Assembly (NCBI GenBank): GCA_030849075.1
Contig: JASAOO010003169.1
Location: 1 to 26,552, forward strand
From: Zelonia costaricensis
Taxonomy: Eukaryota; Euglenozoa; Kinetoplastea; Trypanosomatida; Trypanosomatidae
Direction: 5' to 3'
DNA length: 26,552 nucleotides
Shown here: in pieces, positions 1 through 10,046 of the stretch
Numbering within the stretch: the stretch's first letter is position 1
Layout: the number at the start of each line of letters is the position of its first letter
The notes under the pieces: model-generated
What the model was told of the DNA's origin: nothing
Databases searched by the model: none
Seen by the model: only the letters and a program-made list of their open reading frames with translations
Position numbers and translations under genes: made by a program

Positions 1-926
1 TAGACGGTGTTTGTGATTCTCTGCTCCGACGCAGAGCACAAAGGATGCAGAAGAAGGAGAAATCACGGGCGAGGCGATTGCGCACCGATTTTGCGTTTTT
101 GCGTAAGTGTTGGGCGTGCGCTTGCGTTCCTGCGACGTGCGTGGGCGGTTGATGACCGAGCAGCCTCGTGTGTGTGGTGTGTGTGCGTGTGTGTGGTCAT
201 GTGTGGTTGTGGAGGGATTGGAATGCGTGCGGGGACAGGAGCATCGAGGCGCAGGTTTAGGAGAGGACAGGAACCAGAGAGGGAGGGGAGGGGAACGGGT
301 ACATGTTGAGGAAGTGATCTAGGCAGCGGAGCGGGGGACGTGTTGGCGACGCCGGGCATCGTGTGATGAGGGGGAGGCCTGGCTGGAGAGTTGGCGGTGA
401 AGCTGGTGCCTGAAATCTCAGGTCAGGTACATCTGGCAGGAGAAGCTGCAGCTGCTTGAATAGGGAAAGAAGGGTGAGAGCGTCTTGCCGCGAAGGCGGT
501 TTGCTCGGCACCCCGCGCCGCTCACTGTGTCCGCATCGGAGGCTGCGCTGCTGGCCACACATCGCATCTCACTGGGGGACGGTGACAGTCGTCGTCATTG
601 CTGCACAGGAAACTGACGCTGAGAAGGGCGATTCTAAAGGTCGATTGCAAGCGGAAGCAATAGCCAACAACCACACATACACACCCACACACATACACAC
701 ACACACACACACACACAAGCACTATGCGGGCTCAGACTGACGTTCGTCCTTCACATTGATAGCAAGATGCCGCGCAGCGTCCCACTCCACTCACCCCCCT
801 CGCTGAGACACGAGAATTCGTCCACTCGAGACGCCCCGAGAAGGCAGGGGCGAGTGGGAGGTGCGACTGCACGGCAGACAGCGGGGGAGGGGGGGGGAAG
901 GGACCGTGCACGGTGCAGTGCACCCC
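1..926 (-). other. 3' UTR / intergenic region left of the TRAPPC10-like gene
   Basis: No convincing gene is seen here. Read on the minus strand it begins just after the TGA of the TRAPPC10-like gene with a C-rich run (G9 on plus at 889-897), then an AC/TG microsatellite at about 671-717 and a GT-rich stretch at about 169-211. Two polypyrimidine tracts on the minus strand lie at about 261-298 and 45-63; the first AG after each is at about 165-166 and 24-25. Either may be the spliced-leader acceptor of the next downstream gene. No minus-strand ATG occurs between position 165 and the left edge, so that gene would start outside the window. Confidence 0.6.
671..717. repeat. AC dinucleotide microsatellite
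   Basis: The block is imperfect at first (ACAC with CAT and CCC breaks) and pure AC from about 695 to 717. It lies in the 3' UTR of the TRAPPC10-like gene, where the transcript would carry UG repeats. Confidence 0.9.
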
Positions 927-3900
927 TCATTGCCCACGTTTGCGGACCCGCACCCACGTGCGGAACTGCACAACATCCACGAGCACCGCCTCCCCCATCA
1001 CCGCGTCCGCATGCGCCGCCTGCGCACCCGCAGCCGTGGCCTCCTTGCGATGCGAGGCGGACATCCGCTTGGTAGCGCCAAGACCCTCGGCCGGCGGGGT
1101 CTTTGAGGCATGCGGTGGCGGTGGTGCGGGCTTCTTGCGCTCCCAGAACATCTCCACTGTCGGTGTCTGCAGGATGCCCTCATCCCGCACGGCGTGCCCG
1201 GCGAGCGTCCGCGACCGCCGCGCCCCTGCGCCGCTGCCAGCCGCGTCCTCCTCCTCCGCATCGCTGTCGCTGTCGCTGCCGCGCTCTGCTGCCTTGCCCG
1301 TGGTCTTCGCGTGCGGATCGAGTGGGGGCGGTGCCCGCCCCTCCTCGCCCCACTCCCCCGGGGCCGTGTCCGTGTCGGCCGCCGACGCCAGCGGCAGCAG
1401 CGGCACCGCGTTGAAGTACACGGTGACCTCCTCCATCAGCGACAGCGTCCGGCGGTCGCGCTGCTTGCCAATCACCATCCACTGCGCCGGGTTGTACTTC
1501 AGCCGGATGAAGAAAGTCTCCTCCATCTCCGCGTCCTCGGGCCAGTTCTGCGCCTGCGGCTGAAGCCGCACACAGAAGCGCACGGGCTCGCCGGCCACGA
1601 AGATGAAGTCGGACGGCTGATCGACCATGGCGTTGCCGAAGAAGGAGGCGTTGACGTGTCCCTGCTTCTGCGCGCACACCCCCCCACCCCCACCGGCCGC
1701 GCCGCACTGGCTTGACGGGCCGCTGTGGAGGCTGCTGGAGATGGCAGATCCGGCGTTGAGCTGAGACGAGCTCGGGCCGGCGGGTTGCATCGACGTGCGC
1801 GGCAGCGGCGCACCGCCGTTCACGGTGCTGGTGGCGGAGAGCGGCGTGGACGGGGGCTGGGCGAGGTAGTTGGTTGCCGCGCCGAAGCGCATCGTCCACG
1901 GCGACTCGGCGTACATGACGATGCTGAAGACGCACAGGTGCTTCGAGCGGAAGGACGCGATGGGGCCCCAGATCGTGTTGCACGTCTCCTCCAGGTAGCG
2001 CAGGGTAACGATGTTGAAGTGAACGGCGCCGGAGGCCTCGGTGGGGCTGCGTGCGCTCGCGCTGCTGTCGCGCGCGTCGCTGAGGTTGCTGGCCTCGCCG
2101 TTGCGCATGGCGGCGGTGTTGCTGCTGCTGCTGCCGCCGCTGCGGTGCGTGTTCGTGGCGCGCGCCAGGGACTGGCTACTCGTCTCGCTGGCGCTGCGCG
2201 GCAGGGGCGTTGTGCGCGCAGCCTCGACGCCGGGGACGAGCGGGCCTTGGTAAATGGACGGTGCGGTGCCCAGCGTGGAGGTGGGGGCGCCGGTGGAGGC
2301 GGTGGTGGCGGTGCCCGGCACCGCCGTGACATCACTGAGCCCGCGGTCGTCGCTGTGAATGACCTCGACGCTCTCCGCCGTTGCCTCGGTCGCCGGCAAC
2401 TCCATCGTGCGCAGCACCAGCCGGTCCTCCGCCGGCGTGGTCAGGAAGGTGCGGTGCCAGCTCGAGTAGAAGACCTCCATCTGCACCCGATGCGTGCACT
2501 CCGGCTGCGCGGGGTGGAAGGAAGCGATGAGGTCCAGCTCATAGAGGATGCTGAGTTCCTCGCGCGGCTTCCACTCTGTGACGAGCAGCCGGTTGTACAC
2601 CTCGCACACGCGCACAATTTCGTACGACGGCTCGGCGTCCAGCACGCGCAGCACCGCGCCGCGCATCCACAGCGAGGTGCTTGACAGCACGTTGCGCATC
2701 CGCACCAGACAGTAAACACGGCCCTGGAAGTGCTTGAAGACGTAAGCGAACTCGATCGCGGCCTGGAACGGCAGCACTGCGTTCAGCGTCGTCGTGCACG
2801 GCTCGCGGCCTCGCACACAGGTGAAGGCGATGCGGGCTTGGTTGGCTGTCACGACCGCCGACGGCGCGGCATCCTCGTCGCCGGCGTCCTTGCACGACGT
2901 CGCAACCTCGGGCCGCTTGCTGGACAGCGCCGCGGCGGTGATGGGGGTCGTCAGCAGCGGCAGCAGGGGCAGGCGCAGGCGCATGTGCGTCACGGCAGCC
3001 CCCGCCGTAGCCGCCGCCGCCGCCGCGCCACTACTGCCGCTGGGCAGCAGCCGGATCACCGTCTCGCGCAGGGGGTCGGCCGACGTGAGGCTCTCCGCCC
3101 GCAGCAGCGACCCTGCCGAGCCGCCACCCGGCCCCTTCACCGGGGTGCGCACCTGCACCTCCGGCGCCGGCAGGTTTTGGAGGAAGTCACGGACGTGGAT
3201 CGGCACGACGGTGCGCGCGGCCGTCGTGACCGCTGCTGCCGCCGCCACCGCCGCCGCCGCCACCGCTGCGGCGGCGGGGGTGCGACCGGAGGACGGCGGC
3301 GCTGACGGTGCGGCGGATGCGTTGTCTGCCTTGGTGCCACTGCGGTCCTCGCGGGTGGCGGTGTCGGCGTGGACAAGCACCAGCTCGAACGTGCCGGCGC
3401 TGACCTCGCGCAGTGGGGCTGCCGCGGGGGTCACCGCGGGGCCGAGCATACCGGAGAGAGACGCCGCCATGTGCCGACTCCCGCGCTCGTCCATGCCGTT
3501 GCCCGCGTCGTCGGCCGCGGCGGCCGGTGCGAAGCGCGGGTCGGACAAGCCGCGCTCCGGCGGCGTGGGCAGCAGGTGGCTGTGTCGGTGCGCGTGGTGG
3601 TGGTGGCGGTGGTGAGCCGACTCGTGGAGCTGCGGGGAGGTGGCGCGGGTTCGCTCGGGTGCCGGCGCCGTGGAGGCGGTCATGGTCGACGCCTCGGGCG
3701 AGGCCTCCAAGGCGGCGTGGGGTCCGATGCGGAGGGACTTGAAGATAGACTTGTAGCGCTGCTGCGCCGGCGTGGCCGTGCGCGTGCTGGCTCCGGCAGC
3801 TGCGGCTGTCGATGCGGCCACGGCGGACCCTGCGAGCTCAAGGGCGTCGGTCGAGGAGAGGGAGCTGGCGAAGGCGCTCACGTGCGTAGGCAGCAGCGGC

Positions 3901-6900
3901 GGCGCCGGCATCGAGGGCGGCACGGCGTGGCGGGACTGCGCGAGGGCGTCGGCCGGCTGCGACGGTCTCGCGCCAAAGGATCCGCTGAGGCCCAGCACGC
4001 CGCTTGCACCGTTGGTGTTCCCCGCGAAACCCGCCGCCCCCGGCATGGCCGCGGTCAGGCTGGGGAAGGACAGGCCGGGGCTCGTCGTGCGCCCCGCGGC
4101 GGCGGATGCAAGGTGATGCTTTGGCCGGTACGTGGCGGGGGTGCCGAGCACCACCGCCGCCACAAACTGCGGGCGGCGCGGCGCACGCTTGCCGTCCTCG
4201 TCGCCGCCACCGACACCGACCTCCTCCTCGGCGTCGCCGCGCTGTTCGTCCTCCTCTTCCATGGACGGCAGCAACGCGTTCAGGGCGGCCGACGACGTCG
4301 ACACACGCCGCAGCGGCGCCGCGCCGTCCCGGGCGTCGTGCGCGCTGCTGCCGCCGCCGGTGAGCGGCACGTAAGGCTGGGAGCGGTGCGGGGGGTGACT
4401 GCGGTGCACCGCGCCGACGGGCAAGGGGAGGAGCAGGTGGCCCGCGCTGACCTCGAAGGAGCACGTGCACGCCGCCGCTGGACCAGTTCGAGTGGCTGGC
4501 GCACTGGCATGCGCTGCGCGCGCGTCTTCCTGTGGGGCGAGCGGCGCGGGCCCCGACCCTGCGCCTGCGCCGGGCCCGGCCGTCACTGCTGCCGCTGCAT
4601 TGCCGGCACCGGTCGTGCTGGAGAGGAGCAGCGGGTCCTCCAACTCCACCTCGAGGGTGACGTAGTCGACACAGTCGGCGAAGCAGTGCGCCTCCTGCGG
4701 GAGGTGAAGGCGGAGGTGCACGCTGCTGCGCGGCTCTGGCACCCGCAGCACCGGCGCGCGGCCTACCAGGTGGTACATAGGCTCTAGCTCCGCCCGTGTT
4801 GACCGCGGCGTCGTCGAGGCGTGCCATCCCGCCCCTCGCTGACACAACCCCCAGCCCGCCGCGTACAGGCCGCCGCCCATCACGGAGGCCGCGCTCCCAC
4901 CGACCCCACCCGGACCTCCGCCACTGCTGCGCTGCGGGTAGTAGGCGAGCCACGTTTTGCCGTTGCACAGCCGCAGGCGACGCACGCGGTAGAGGCCAGC
5001 GTGGCACACCGGGAATGTGAAGCACACGTGCAGCTGGTGTGTCCGCGCATTGAAGTGCACCGCGTCGGCGTCGCTGATGTGCACCTCGTGCGTGGCCTCG
5101 TCCTCGTCGCCCCAGTCCTTGCGCGACTCCAGCGTCAGCTGGAAGCGCACGGCCGGCGCGCCCTCCCCCTCGCCGTTGCCGGCCGCCTCGGTGTCTCCGG
5201 CGGCGGCGCCCTCCGAGCGCGCCGGCCGGGCCAGCGGATCGATGGTAAAGACCGAGGCAAACGCAACTCGCACAACGTCATCGACGTCCGCCTGCAGGAC
5301 ACCGGGCTGCACCGTGATGGATGACTCATTCACGATGATGGCACTGTCGTTGCACGACCTCTCCGCCGCCGCCGCGACGCGGTGTTCGAGCTTCACGGTG
5401 AGGGGGCTCGTGAAGTGCTCGAGCGGGTACTCGGGTGGCTCGCCGTGGAAGATGGTGCCCATCACGAGCGCGTCGATGCGCAGGAGCTCGCGCCACCACG
5501 CCGCCCGCGAGCGCCTGGAGAAGAGGCGGCTGTCGAGGGAGCCAACAAGATCTTCGGCGGCCATGCACGACGCCGCCTCCGCTGCCACTACCGCCGGCCG
5601 CGGCTCGGCGCCACGACTTGGCCCAACGGCGTCCTCATCACCCATGATACATTCACTGCTGCCTCCACCGCCGGTGCTGCTGCTGCTGCTGCTGCTCAGC
5701 AACACCAGCACACACTCGCGGTACAGCACGTAGGCCGCCCCCGTACGGAACACACACAGCCACAGACGTCGGCGTGCTGGGTCGCTGCCGGCTGCAGTGC
5801 CGGAGGCAAAGAGGCCGGCGCGGCGCATGAGCTGCTCGCGTGCCTCGACGTACAGGCGCCGCACGAACAGCTCGAGGCGCCGCCAGCCCTGCCGCTTGAT
5901 GTACGGCAGCAGCCGCTCCGACACGATGCTGGCCGTCATGCTCGGCTGGTCGGCGAGGAAGGTGACGGCGAGTCGGGCGTAGAGGTGGAACTCGCGGCGC
6001 CGCTGCTCGCCAATGCGGAGGGCGAGCGCGGCCATCGCCGTGAGCACGCGCCACAGACGCAGGGCCTGGTCAGGGGTCGACAGCTCCTCCACGTTTGCGA
6101 ACGCCGCCGCTGCCGCGGTGCCCGACAACGCGGTACCCCCTGCGTCCGCGCCCGACTCACCGGCGGCTGCCGCTGTTGCCGAGCTGAACGCGGGGTAGCC
6201 GAAGTTGGGGTAGCCGAGGTCGTGCGCGACGGCAGCCATGGCGTCCCTGGCGTGCTCCAGCAAACTCGCTGCTTCGGTGCAGCTCCGATGCAGTCGGCGC
6301 CGGTGGTGCTGCAGCACCCGCGCCGTGCGCGCGTCGCGACCCTCGACCGCGTCGTGGAGCCCTGACGCGGCGTCGTGCAGCGCCGCCGGCCCCATGTGCT
6401 CGGCGAGCAGCCCTGTTGCCGTGGCGAGCTCGACGAGGTAGGCGACGGCCGCCTGCGCCGTGTCCTCGCTGCTGGCCAGTAAATACAGCAGCTCCTCCTC
6501 ACCTCCCGCCCCCTCCGCCCCGTCGGCCACATCATCTTCGCCCTGCGCTGCTGACGCGGGGGTCGCGGCCACAGCCGCAGCCGCAGCACCGTCGCTTTCC
6601 CCAGGTGCTACGTCGCCGTCGTGCACACCGCTGCCCCACGGCGCCGTCGCGCGGCGGGCGCTGCTGCGGTCACCGAACTGGTGACCGGAGAAGGACCCAC
6701 CCCCTGGGGCGATGGCGCTGCTGAGGCGAAAGGAGCGGCCGGACGGCCCGACCGAGGCGAAGGCGAAGGACGGGTTGGTGATGGAGTAGCGCACGCCGCT
6801 GCTGCCGCTGTTGTTGTTGTCCAGCTCCGTGTCCTGGCGTGGAACGGGGTCGAGCGGGTCGGTGTCGCTGCTCAGCACGGGGGCGATGTCGGGCACTGCG

Positions 6901-9326
6901 TCGGCCTCTGTCGCAATGGTGACGATGGAGGTGCCGTGCCGCGTCATGGGCTGGCCGGGGTGGGGCGCCACGGTGTCGTCCCTTTCGTGGTCAGGTCTCT
7001 CCGCTGCCTCGCTCTTGTCGCTGTCGGACAGTCGTCTGCGCGGACTGAAGGCGTCCACAGCGCCGCCGCCGCCGCCGCCGTGCACGGACGGCAGCTTCGC
7101 GAGAGGCAGTGGCGTGGTTGAGTCGAGGTGGGCGTTGCCGCTGCGCCCCTCCTCCGCGCGCGTGTGGGCAGAGGTCTTGGCGGTCGAGGCTGCCGCCGTC
7201 GCGGCGAGGGTGGGTGGGGGCGGGGGTGTGGCGCGGACGAGGGTTGGGGGCAAGTCGCGCTTCGGCTCGCACAAGCCGCTTGTGGGCCACCACATGCGTA
7301 CCCCGGACAGGTAGCACTGCAGAAGGAAGAACTGCTGGGAGGTGGACGGCTTGAGGGCGCCGGTGGGACCGGGATTGCTGCTGTTGCCGTTGCCGCTCCC
7401 GCCGCGGCTGCCTGACTTCGCCTCCGCCACGGACCACTCCTCGAACTTCTCGCGGGTGACCTGCATGAAGGCGTGGTAGCGGGTCATGGCCGCCACCGTG
7501 TCCCCCAGCAGCAGCGAGCACGACATCTCCGCCGACGCGACAAGCAGGAGCCCTTCGAGCAGCTCTGCCCCAGCCTCCAGCCCACGCGGGTAGCCGGTCT
7601 TGCCGAGTGTCCAGATCGCGTGCCCGTGGGCGTCGAAGAGGTTCGGCACGCGACCGAGCCGCTCCAGCGTCCCCGCCGGCGACCGGACGAAGACGTAGTC
7701 GTCCGAGCTGTTGTAGTACTCGATGAAGAGTCGCTCCAGCACCACGCGGGCGTCGAAGACGAACCCGTATTGCAGGTAGTGCACGGCAAGGTCGTAGCCG
7801 CAGCGCCAGAAGGCCTGCACGTTCCACAGCCGCCCCACCGTATGCTGCCGCGCCGACGCCGGTGCCGCCGGCGTCTTCTGTGGTGTTTGCTGCGGTGACG
7901 CCGGCCGCTGTACTGCGGGTGCGCTTGGCGGGCCCGGCGCCGGCGTCGGGGGTACGGCACTTCCATCTCGAGGGCTGCCGCTGGAGGCTGCGCCAGCGCT
8001 GCTGGGCTGCGCTGCTGCGGCTGCGGCTGGAGGCGACAGTGGCGATGCGTTGATGGGCGGCGACGCCGATGCTGGCGCTGGCATCGAAAGCGGGGCGGAC
8101 GCTGGAGACGAAGAGCGTGTAGCCAGTTTGGCCGCCTGCTCTGGGCTACCGGGCATCGTGCGCGGGTCCTGTGGGCACATACGCTTCAGCACGGCGCAGT
8201 TCTCGAACGTCTGTCGCAGCCGCGCCCCGCGCGTGATGACGGCGGGGCGCAGGCGCTCAAGGATGCGGTTGGGGGTCTCGTTGGGCATGTAGGCGCACAT
8301 CTGCTGTGGCGCGAACTTGACCTCACGCAGCTCCTTGTAGTAGCGCCGCAGCTGCGTCGCCGCGGCGTCCAAGTGGGCCTGGCTGACCACGACTGAAGGC
8401 GGGGAAGAGGCCGAGGGGGCAGCAGGTGCGTTGGAGTTGGTGCTGGTGGCGGTCGTTTCACGAGGGGCGGCGGGGCCCGGCGTGCCCTGCCGCTGCGCCT
8501 CCTCGGCCAGGCGGGACGCCGCCTCCGCCGCGGCGATGAGGTCGCCGTGGACAAGCAGCACGAGGCATTCCTCTGCCTCCCCGGTGCGTGCCAGCACGGC
8601 GCGCCACTCCTGCGCGATCTGCGCCAGCACCGATGGTCGCGACGTCGGCTCATCCACGGCGTACAGGAGCAGGTGCAGCACCGAGGAGGTCCCGCCGTTC
8701 ACGGCGGCCACGTCCGTAGTCTTAGCAAGCTGCAGGCGCACGCGGGTGCCGGCCAGGTAGGAGCCGGCACGTGGGGTCGAGGTCGGGGGTGGGGTGGCGC
8801 TGCTCGTGTCGACGGGCAGGGCGTCCCCTTTGGCGTTGATGGGCACCGTCGCTTGCGTGGTGGGGCCGAAGAGTCGCTCGACGGGCACCCACGGCATGAG
8901 CTGGCGCTGCAGGTCTCGCATGCAGCGCTCCACGAGGGCGGGCGTGGCCAGCGGCTGGTGCTGGCCATCGGTGTGGCGCACAAGACACGTGATGAGCGAC
9001 GGGGGAAGGTCGAAGCTCGTGTGCACGCGTCGGTCGTGCTCGTTGGCATGCAAGTCGGCCGACACTGACGCAACCATGTCGGTGGTGCTGTGTGACAGCA
9101 CCGAGGGCGATGGCACGTGCCCTTCGGGTCCGTAGACAAGCGCTGGGAGGCTCGCCGGGACGGAGCCCTCGTGCGTGGCGGAGTAGCCCAGAGGGGCGGC
9201 GGCGCTGCTGGTGGTCGCCAGGGCGGTGAAGCCGTCGGCGGGGGGCTGCGGTCCGCCTGCGGCGCCGTTGACTGCGCTGCGCCGGCGGGCGCCGCCGTAC
9301 GCATCCGGTGGGACGCTGAAGAACAT
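927..9326 (-). CDS. TRAPPC10/Trs130-like TRAPP II subunit, 2799 aa
   Basis: This is probably the trypanosomatid counterpart of TRAPPC10/Trs130, a subunit of the TRAPP II tether and Rab11/Ypt31-type exchange factor at the trans-Golgi. Seen: an N-terminal segment with a strand-rich LLLYAVDEP stretch near residue 212 followed by a helix and an ECLVLLVHGD strand; a YYKELREVKF helix near 330; a WNVQAFWRCGYDLAVHYLQYGF segment with a following ERLFIEYY near 499-545; a helical repeat near 1135-1166; and C-terminal beta-rich blocks near 2165-2213 (FAYVFKHFQGRVYCLVRMRN) and 2582-2630. The order resembles TRAPPC10. At more than twice the human length (about 1260 aa), the excess is Ala/Ser/Gly/Pro-rich inserts, one His-rich patch near 1905 and a Ser run. 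The ATG at 9326 is the first after a good splice acceptor; the open frame upstream contains no ATG. Another Gryzun/TRAPP-type trafficking protein is the main alternative. The match is from pattern memory, not alignment. Confidence 0.6.
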   Translation of the reverse strand: MFFSVPPDAYGGARRRSAVNGAAGGPQPPADGFTALATTSSAAAPLGYSATHEGSVPASLPALVYGPEGHVPSPSVLSHSTTDMVASVSADLHANEHDRRVHTSFDLPPSLITCLVRHTDGQHQPLATPALVERCMRDLQRQLMPWVPVERLFGPTTQATVPINAKGDALPVDTSSATPPPTSTPRAGSYLAGTRVRLQLAKTTDVAAVNGGTSSVLHLLLYAVDEPTSRPSVLAQIAQEWRAVLARTGEAEECLVLLVHGDLIAAAEAASRLAEEAQRQGTPGPAAPRETTATSTNSNAPAAPSASSPPSVVVSQAHLDAAATQLRRYYKELREVKFAPQQMCAYMPNETPNRILERLRPAVITRGARLRQTFENCAVLKRMCPQDPRTMPGSPEQAAKLATRSSSPASAPLSMPAPASASPPINASPLSPPAAAAAAQPSSAGAASSGSPRDGSAVPPTPAPGPPSAPAVQRPASPQQTPQKTPAAPASARQHTVGRLWNVQAFWRCGYDLAVHYLQYGFVFDARVVLERLFIEYYNSSDDYVFVRSPAGTLERLGRVPNLFDAHGHAIWTLGKTGYPRGLEAGAELLEGLLLVASAEMSCSLLLGDTVAAMTRYHAFMQVTREKFEEWSVAEAKSGSRGGSGNGNSSNPGPTGALKPSTSQQFFLLQCYLSGVRMWWPTSGLCEPKRDLPPTLVRATPPPPPTLAATAAASTAKTSAHTRAEEGRSGNAHLDSTTPLPLAKLPSVHGGGGGGAVDAFSPRRRLSDSDKSEAAERPDHERDDTVAPHPGQPMTRHGTSIVTIATEADAVPDIAPVLSSDTDPLDPVPRQDTELDNNNSGSSGVRYSITNPSFAFASVGPSGRSFRLSSAIAPGGGSFSGHQFGDRSSARRATAPWGSGVHDGDVAPGESDGAAAAAVAATPASAAQGEDDVADGAEGAGGEEELLYLLASSEDTAQAAVAYLVELATATGLLAEHMGPAALHDAASGLHDAVEGRDARTARVLQHHRRRLHRSCTEAASLLEHARDAMAAVAHDLGYPNFGYPAFSSATAAAAGESGADAGGTALSGTAAAAAFANVEELSTPDQALRLWRVLTAMAALALRIGEQRRREFHLYARLAVTFLADQPSMTASIVSERLLPYIKRQGWRRLELFVRRLYVEAREQLMRRAGLFASGTAAGSDPARRRLWLCVFRTGAAYVLYRECVLVLLSSSSSSSTGGGGSSECIMGDEDAVGPSRGAEPRPAVVAAEAASCMAAEDLVGSLDSRLFSRRSRAAWWRELLRIDALVMGTIFHGEPPEYPLEHFTSPLTVKLEHRVAAAAERSCNDSAIIVNESSITVQPGVLQADVDDVVRVAFASVFTIDPLARPARSEGAAAGDTEAAGNGEGEGAPAVRFQLTLESRKDWGDEDEATHEVHISDADAVHFNARTHQLHVCFTFPVCHAGLYRVRRLRLCNGKTWLAYYPQRSSGGGPGGVGGSAASVMGGGLYAAGWGLCQRGAGWHASTTPRSTRAELEPMYHLVGRAPVLRVPEPRSSVHLRLHLPQEAHCFADCVDYVTLEVELEDPLLLSSTTGAGNAAAAVTAGPGAGAGSGPAPLAPQEDARAAHASAPATRTGPAAACTCSFEVSAGHLLLPLPVGAVHRSHPPHRSQPYVPLTGGGSSAHDARDGAAPLRRVSTSSAALNALLPSMEEEDEQRGDAEEEVGVGGGDEDGKRAPRRPQFVAAVVLGTPATYRPKHHLASAAAGRTTSPGLSFPSLTAAMPGAAGFAGNTNGASGVLGLSGSFGARPSQPADALAQSRHAVPPSMPAPPLLPTHVSAFASSLSSTDALELAGSAVAASTAAAAGASTRTATPAQQRYKSIFKSLRIGPHAALEASPEASTMTASTAPAPERTRATSPQLHESAHHRHHHHAHRHSHLLPTPPERGLSDPRFAPAAAADDAGNGMDERGSRHMAASLSGMLGPAVTPAAAPLREVSAGTFELVLVHADTATREDRSGTKADNASAAPSAPPSSGRTPAAAAVAAAAVAAAAAVTTAARTVVPIHVRDFLQNLPAPEVQVRTPVKGPGGGSAGSLLRAESLTSADPLRETVIRLLPSGSSGAAAAAATAGAAVTHMRLRLPLLPLLTTPITAAALSSKRPEVATSCKDAGDEDAAPSAVVTANQARIAFTCVRGREPCTTTLNAVLPFQAAIEFAYVFKHFQGRVYCLVRMRNVLSSTSLWMRGAVLRVLDAEPSYEIVRVCEVYNRLLVTEWKPREELSILYELDLIASFHPAQPECTHRVQMEVFYSSWHRTFLTTPAEDRLVLRTMELPATEATAESVEVIHSDDRGLSDVTAVPGTATTASTGAPTSTLGTAPSIYQGPLVPGVEAARTTPLPRSASETSSQSLARATNTHRSGGSSSSNTAAMRNGEASNLSDARDSSASARSPTEASGAVHFNIVTLRYLEETCNTIWGPIASFRSKHLCVFSIVMYAESPWTMRFGAATNYLAQPPSTPLSATSTVNGGAPLPRTSMQPAGPSSSQLNAGSAISSSLHSGPSSQCGAAGGGGGVCAQKQGHVNASFFGNAMVDQPSDFIFVAGEPVRFCVRLQPQAQNWPEDAEMEETFFIRLKYNPAQWMVIGKQRDRRTLSLMEEVTVYFNAVPLLPLASAADTDTAPGEWGEEGRAPPPLDPHAKTTGKAAERGSDSDSDAEEEDAAGSGAGARRSRTLAGHAVRDEGILQTPTVEMFWERKKPAPPPPHASKTPPAEGLGATKRMSASHRKEATAAGAQAAHADAVMGEAVLVDVVQFRTWVRVRKRGQ
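5674..5697 (-). repeat. AGC trinucleotide repeat coding a Ser run
   Basis: About eight tandem AGC codons on the coding strand (GCT on plus) encode a serine run followed by a TGGGG stretch in the TRAPPC10-like protein. It is in frame and likely length-polymorphic. Confidence 0.8.
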
Positions 9327-9384
9327 CTCGAGCGTGCGTGGTGGTGTCTGCGCGATANACACAGGTCGAGGAGAGAGAGCGAAG

Positions 9385-9431
9385 CTACGGCACCACGAGC
9401 AGGTTAGAGGGAGGGGGGGGGGGGAGAGACG
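9385..9431 (-). other. Predicted spliced-leader acceptor of the TRAPPC10-like gene
   Basis: On the minus strand a C-rich tract (12 C, plus 9413-9424) is followed about 25 nt later by the first AG, a GTAG at 9385-9388. The resulting 5' UTR is about 58 nt, with no ATG before the assigned start. An ambiguous base N sits in this UTR at 9358. It falls in a codon that cannot be ATG in the gene's frame, so it does not affect the start. Confidence 0.6.
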
Positions 9432-9599
9432 GGCGGGCGTACAGGAGCCGCCAGCGCTTCACAGAGCGGCTACAAACCCTTCTATGTGCTGTGCTGTGTG
9501 TGTGTGTGTGTGGACGACGCTATGTACGCTTCTCTTCCTCTTGTCGCGATAAGAGGTCGCGGGAGTGCGCTGATCCAAATCCACTGTGTCGCGTTTTGG

Positions 9600-9622
9600 T
9601 GTGTGTGTGTGTGTGTGTGTGT
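9600..9622. repeat. TG dinucleotide microsatellite
   Basis: Pure (TG/GT) run of about 23 nt on plus, AC in the transcript. Companion runs lie at 9495-9512 and 9880-9907 in the same gap. Confidence 0.9.
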
Positions 9623-9879
9623 TGAAGTGCGCAGAGGCGTGTGTCAAGAGGATGGGTGTTGGGCCGTAGCACATCCCTAAAGCGCGCGAGTTCCACTGCG
9701 GCTCCTCCTACCGTGTTCGTCACGACTCTCGCATCGGTCTTCTCCAGCGAGGTTTGCGACGATGAAGGGGGGGGGGGATACTTATGTGTAGGTGCGCTCC
9801 CCGGGAGCCCAGCCTTTCCCCATCTTTCGCAGGACTGTGACACCGCTGCCAGGCCTCCGCCGCTGATGCAGGGATCTCG

Positions 9880-9907
9880 TTGTGTGTGTGTGTGTGTGTG
9901 CGTGTGC
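9880..9907. repeat. TG dinucleotide microsatellite
   Basis: TG run of about 28 nt on plus with one C interruption near its right end, in the 3' UTR of the 2H phosphoesterase gene. Confidence 0.9.
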
Positions 9908-10046
9908 GTAGCTACAAACCGATCTTTTACGGGAACTTTAACCTGCGACCACTGCCGCTGATGCAGCTACAACGCCTCTTTGCGGCTTGCCGCGTGGGGA
10001 CCAGCCTCCCGTCGCACAGGAGGCCGCCCTACGTCCACCGCTGGGG

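Larger units (their letters stand above)
9387..10046 (-). other. Intergenic / 3' UTR of the 2H phosphoesterase gene
   Basis: There is no gene here that I can support. It holds three TG microsatellites on plus (9495-9512, 9600-9622, 9880-9907) and two long G runs on plus (9413-9424, 9767-9777), which are C runs in the transcript. Minus-strand frames across it are His-Thr repeats from the microsatellites. Confidence 0.6.

Noticed and set aside
3369..4787. 472-codon plus-strand open frame opposite the TRAPPC10-like gene
   Set aside because: It is a GC-driven antisense shadow of a low-complexity coding region, with no domain and no splice signal of its own.
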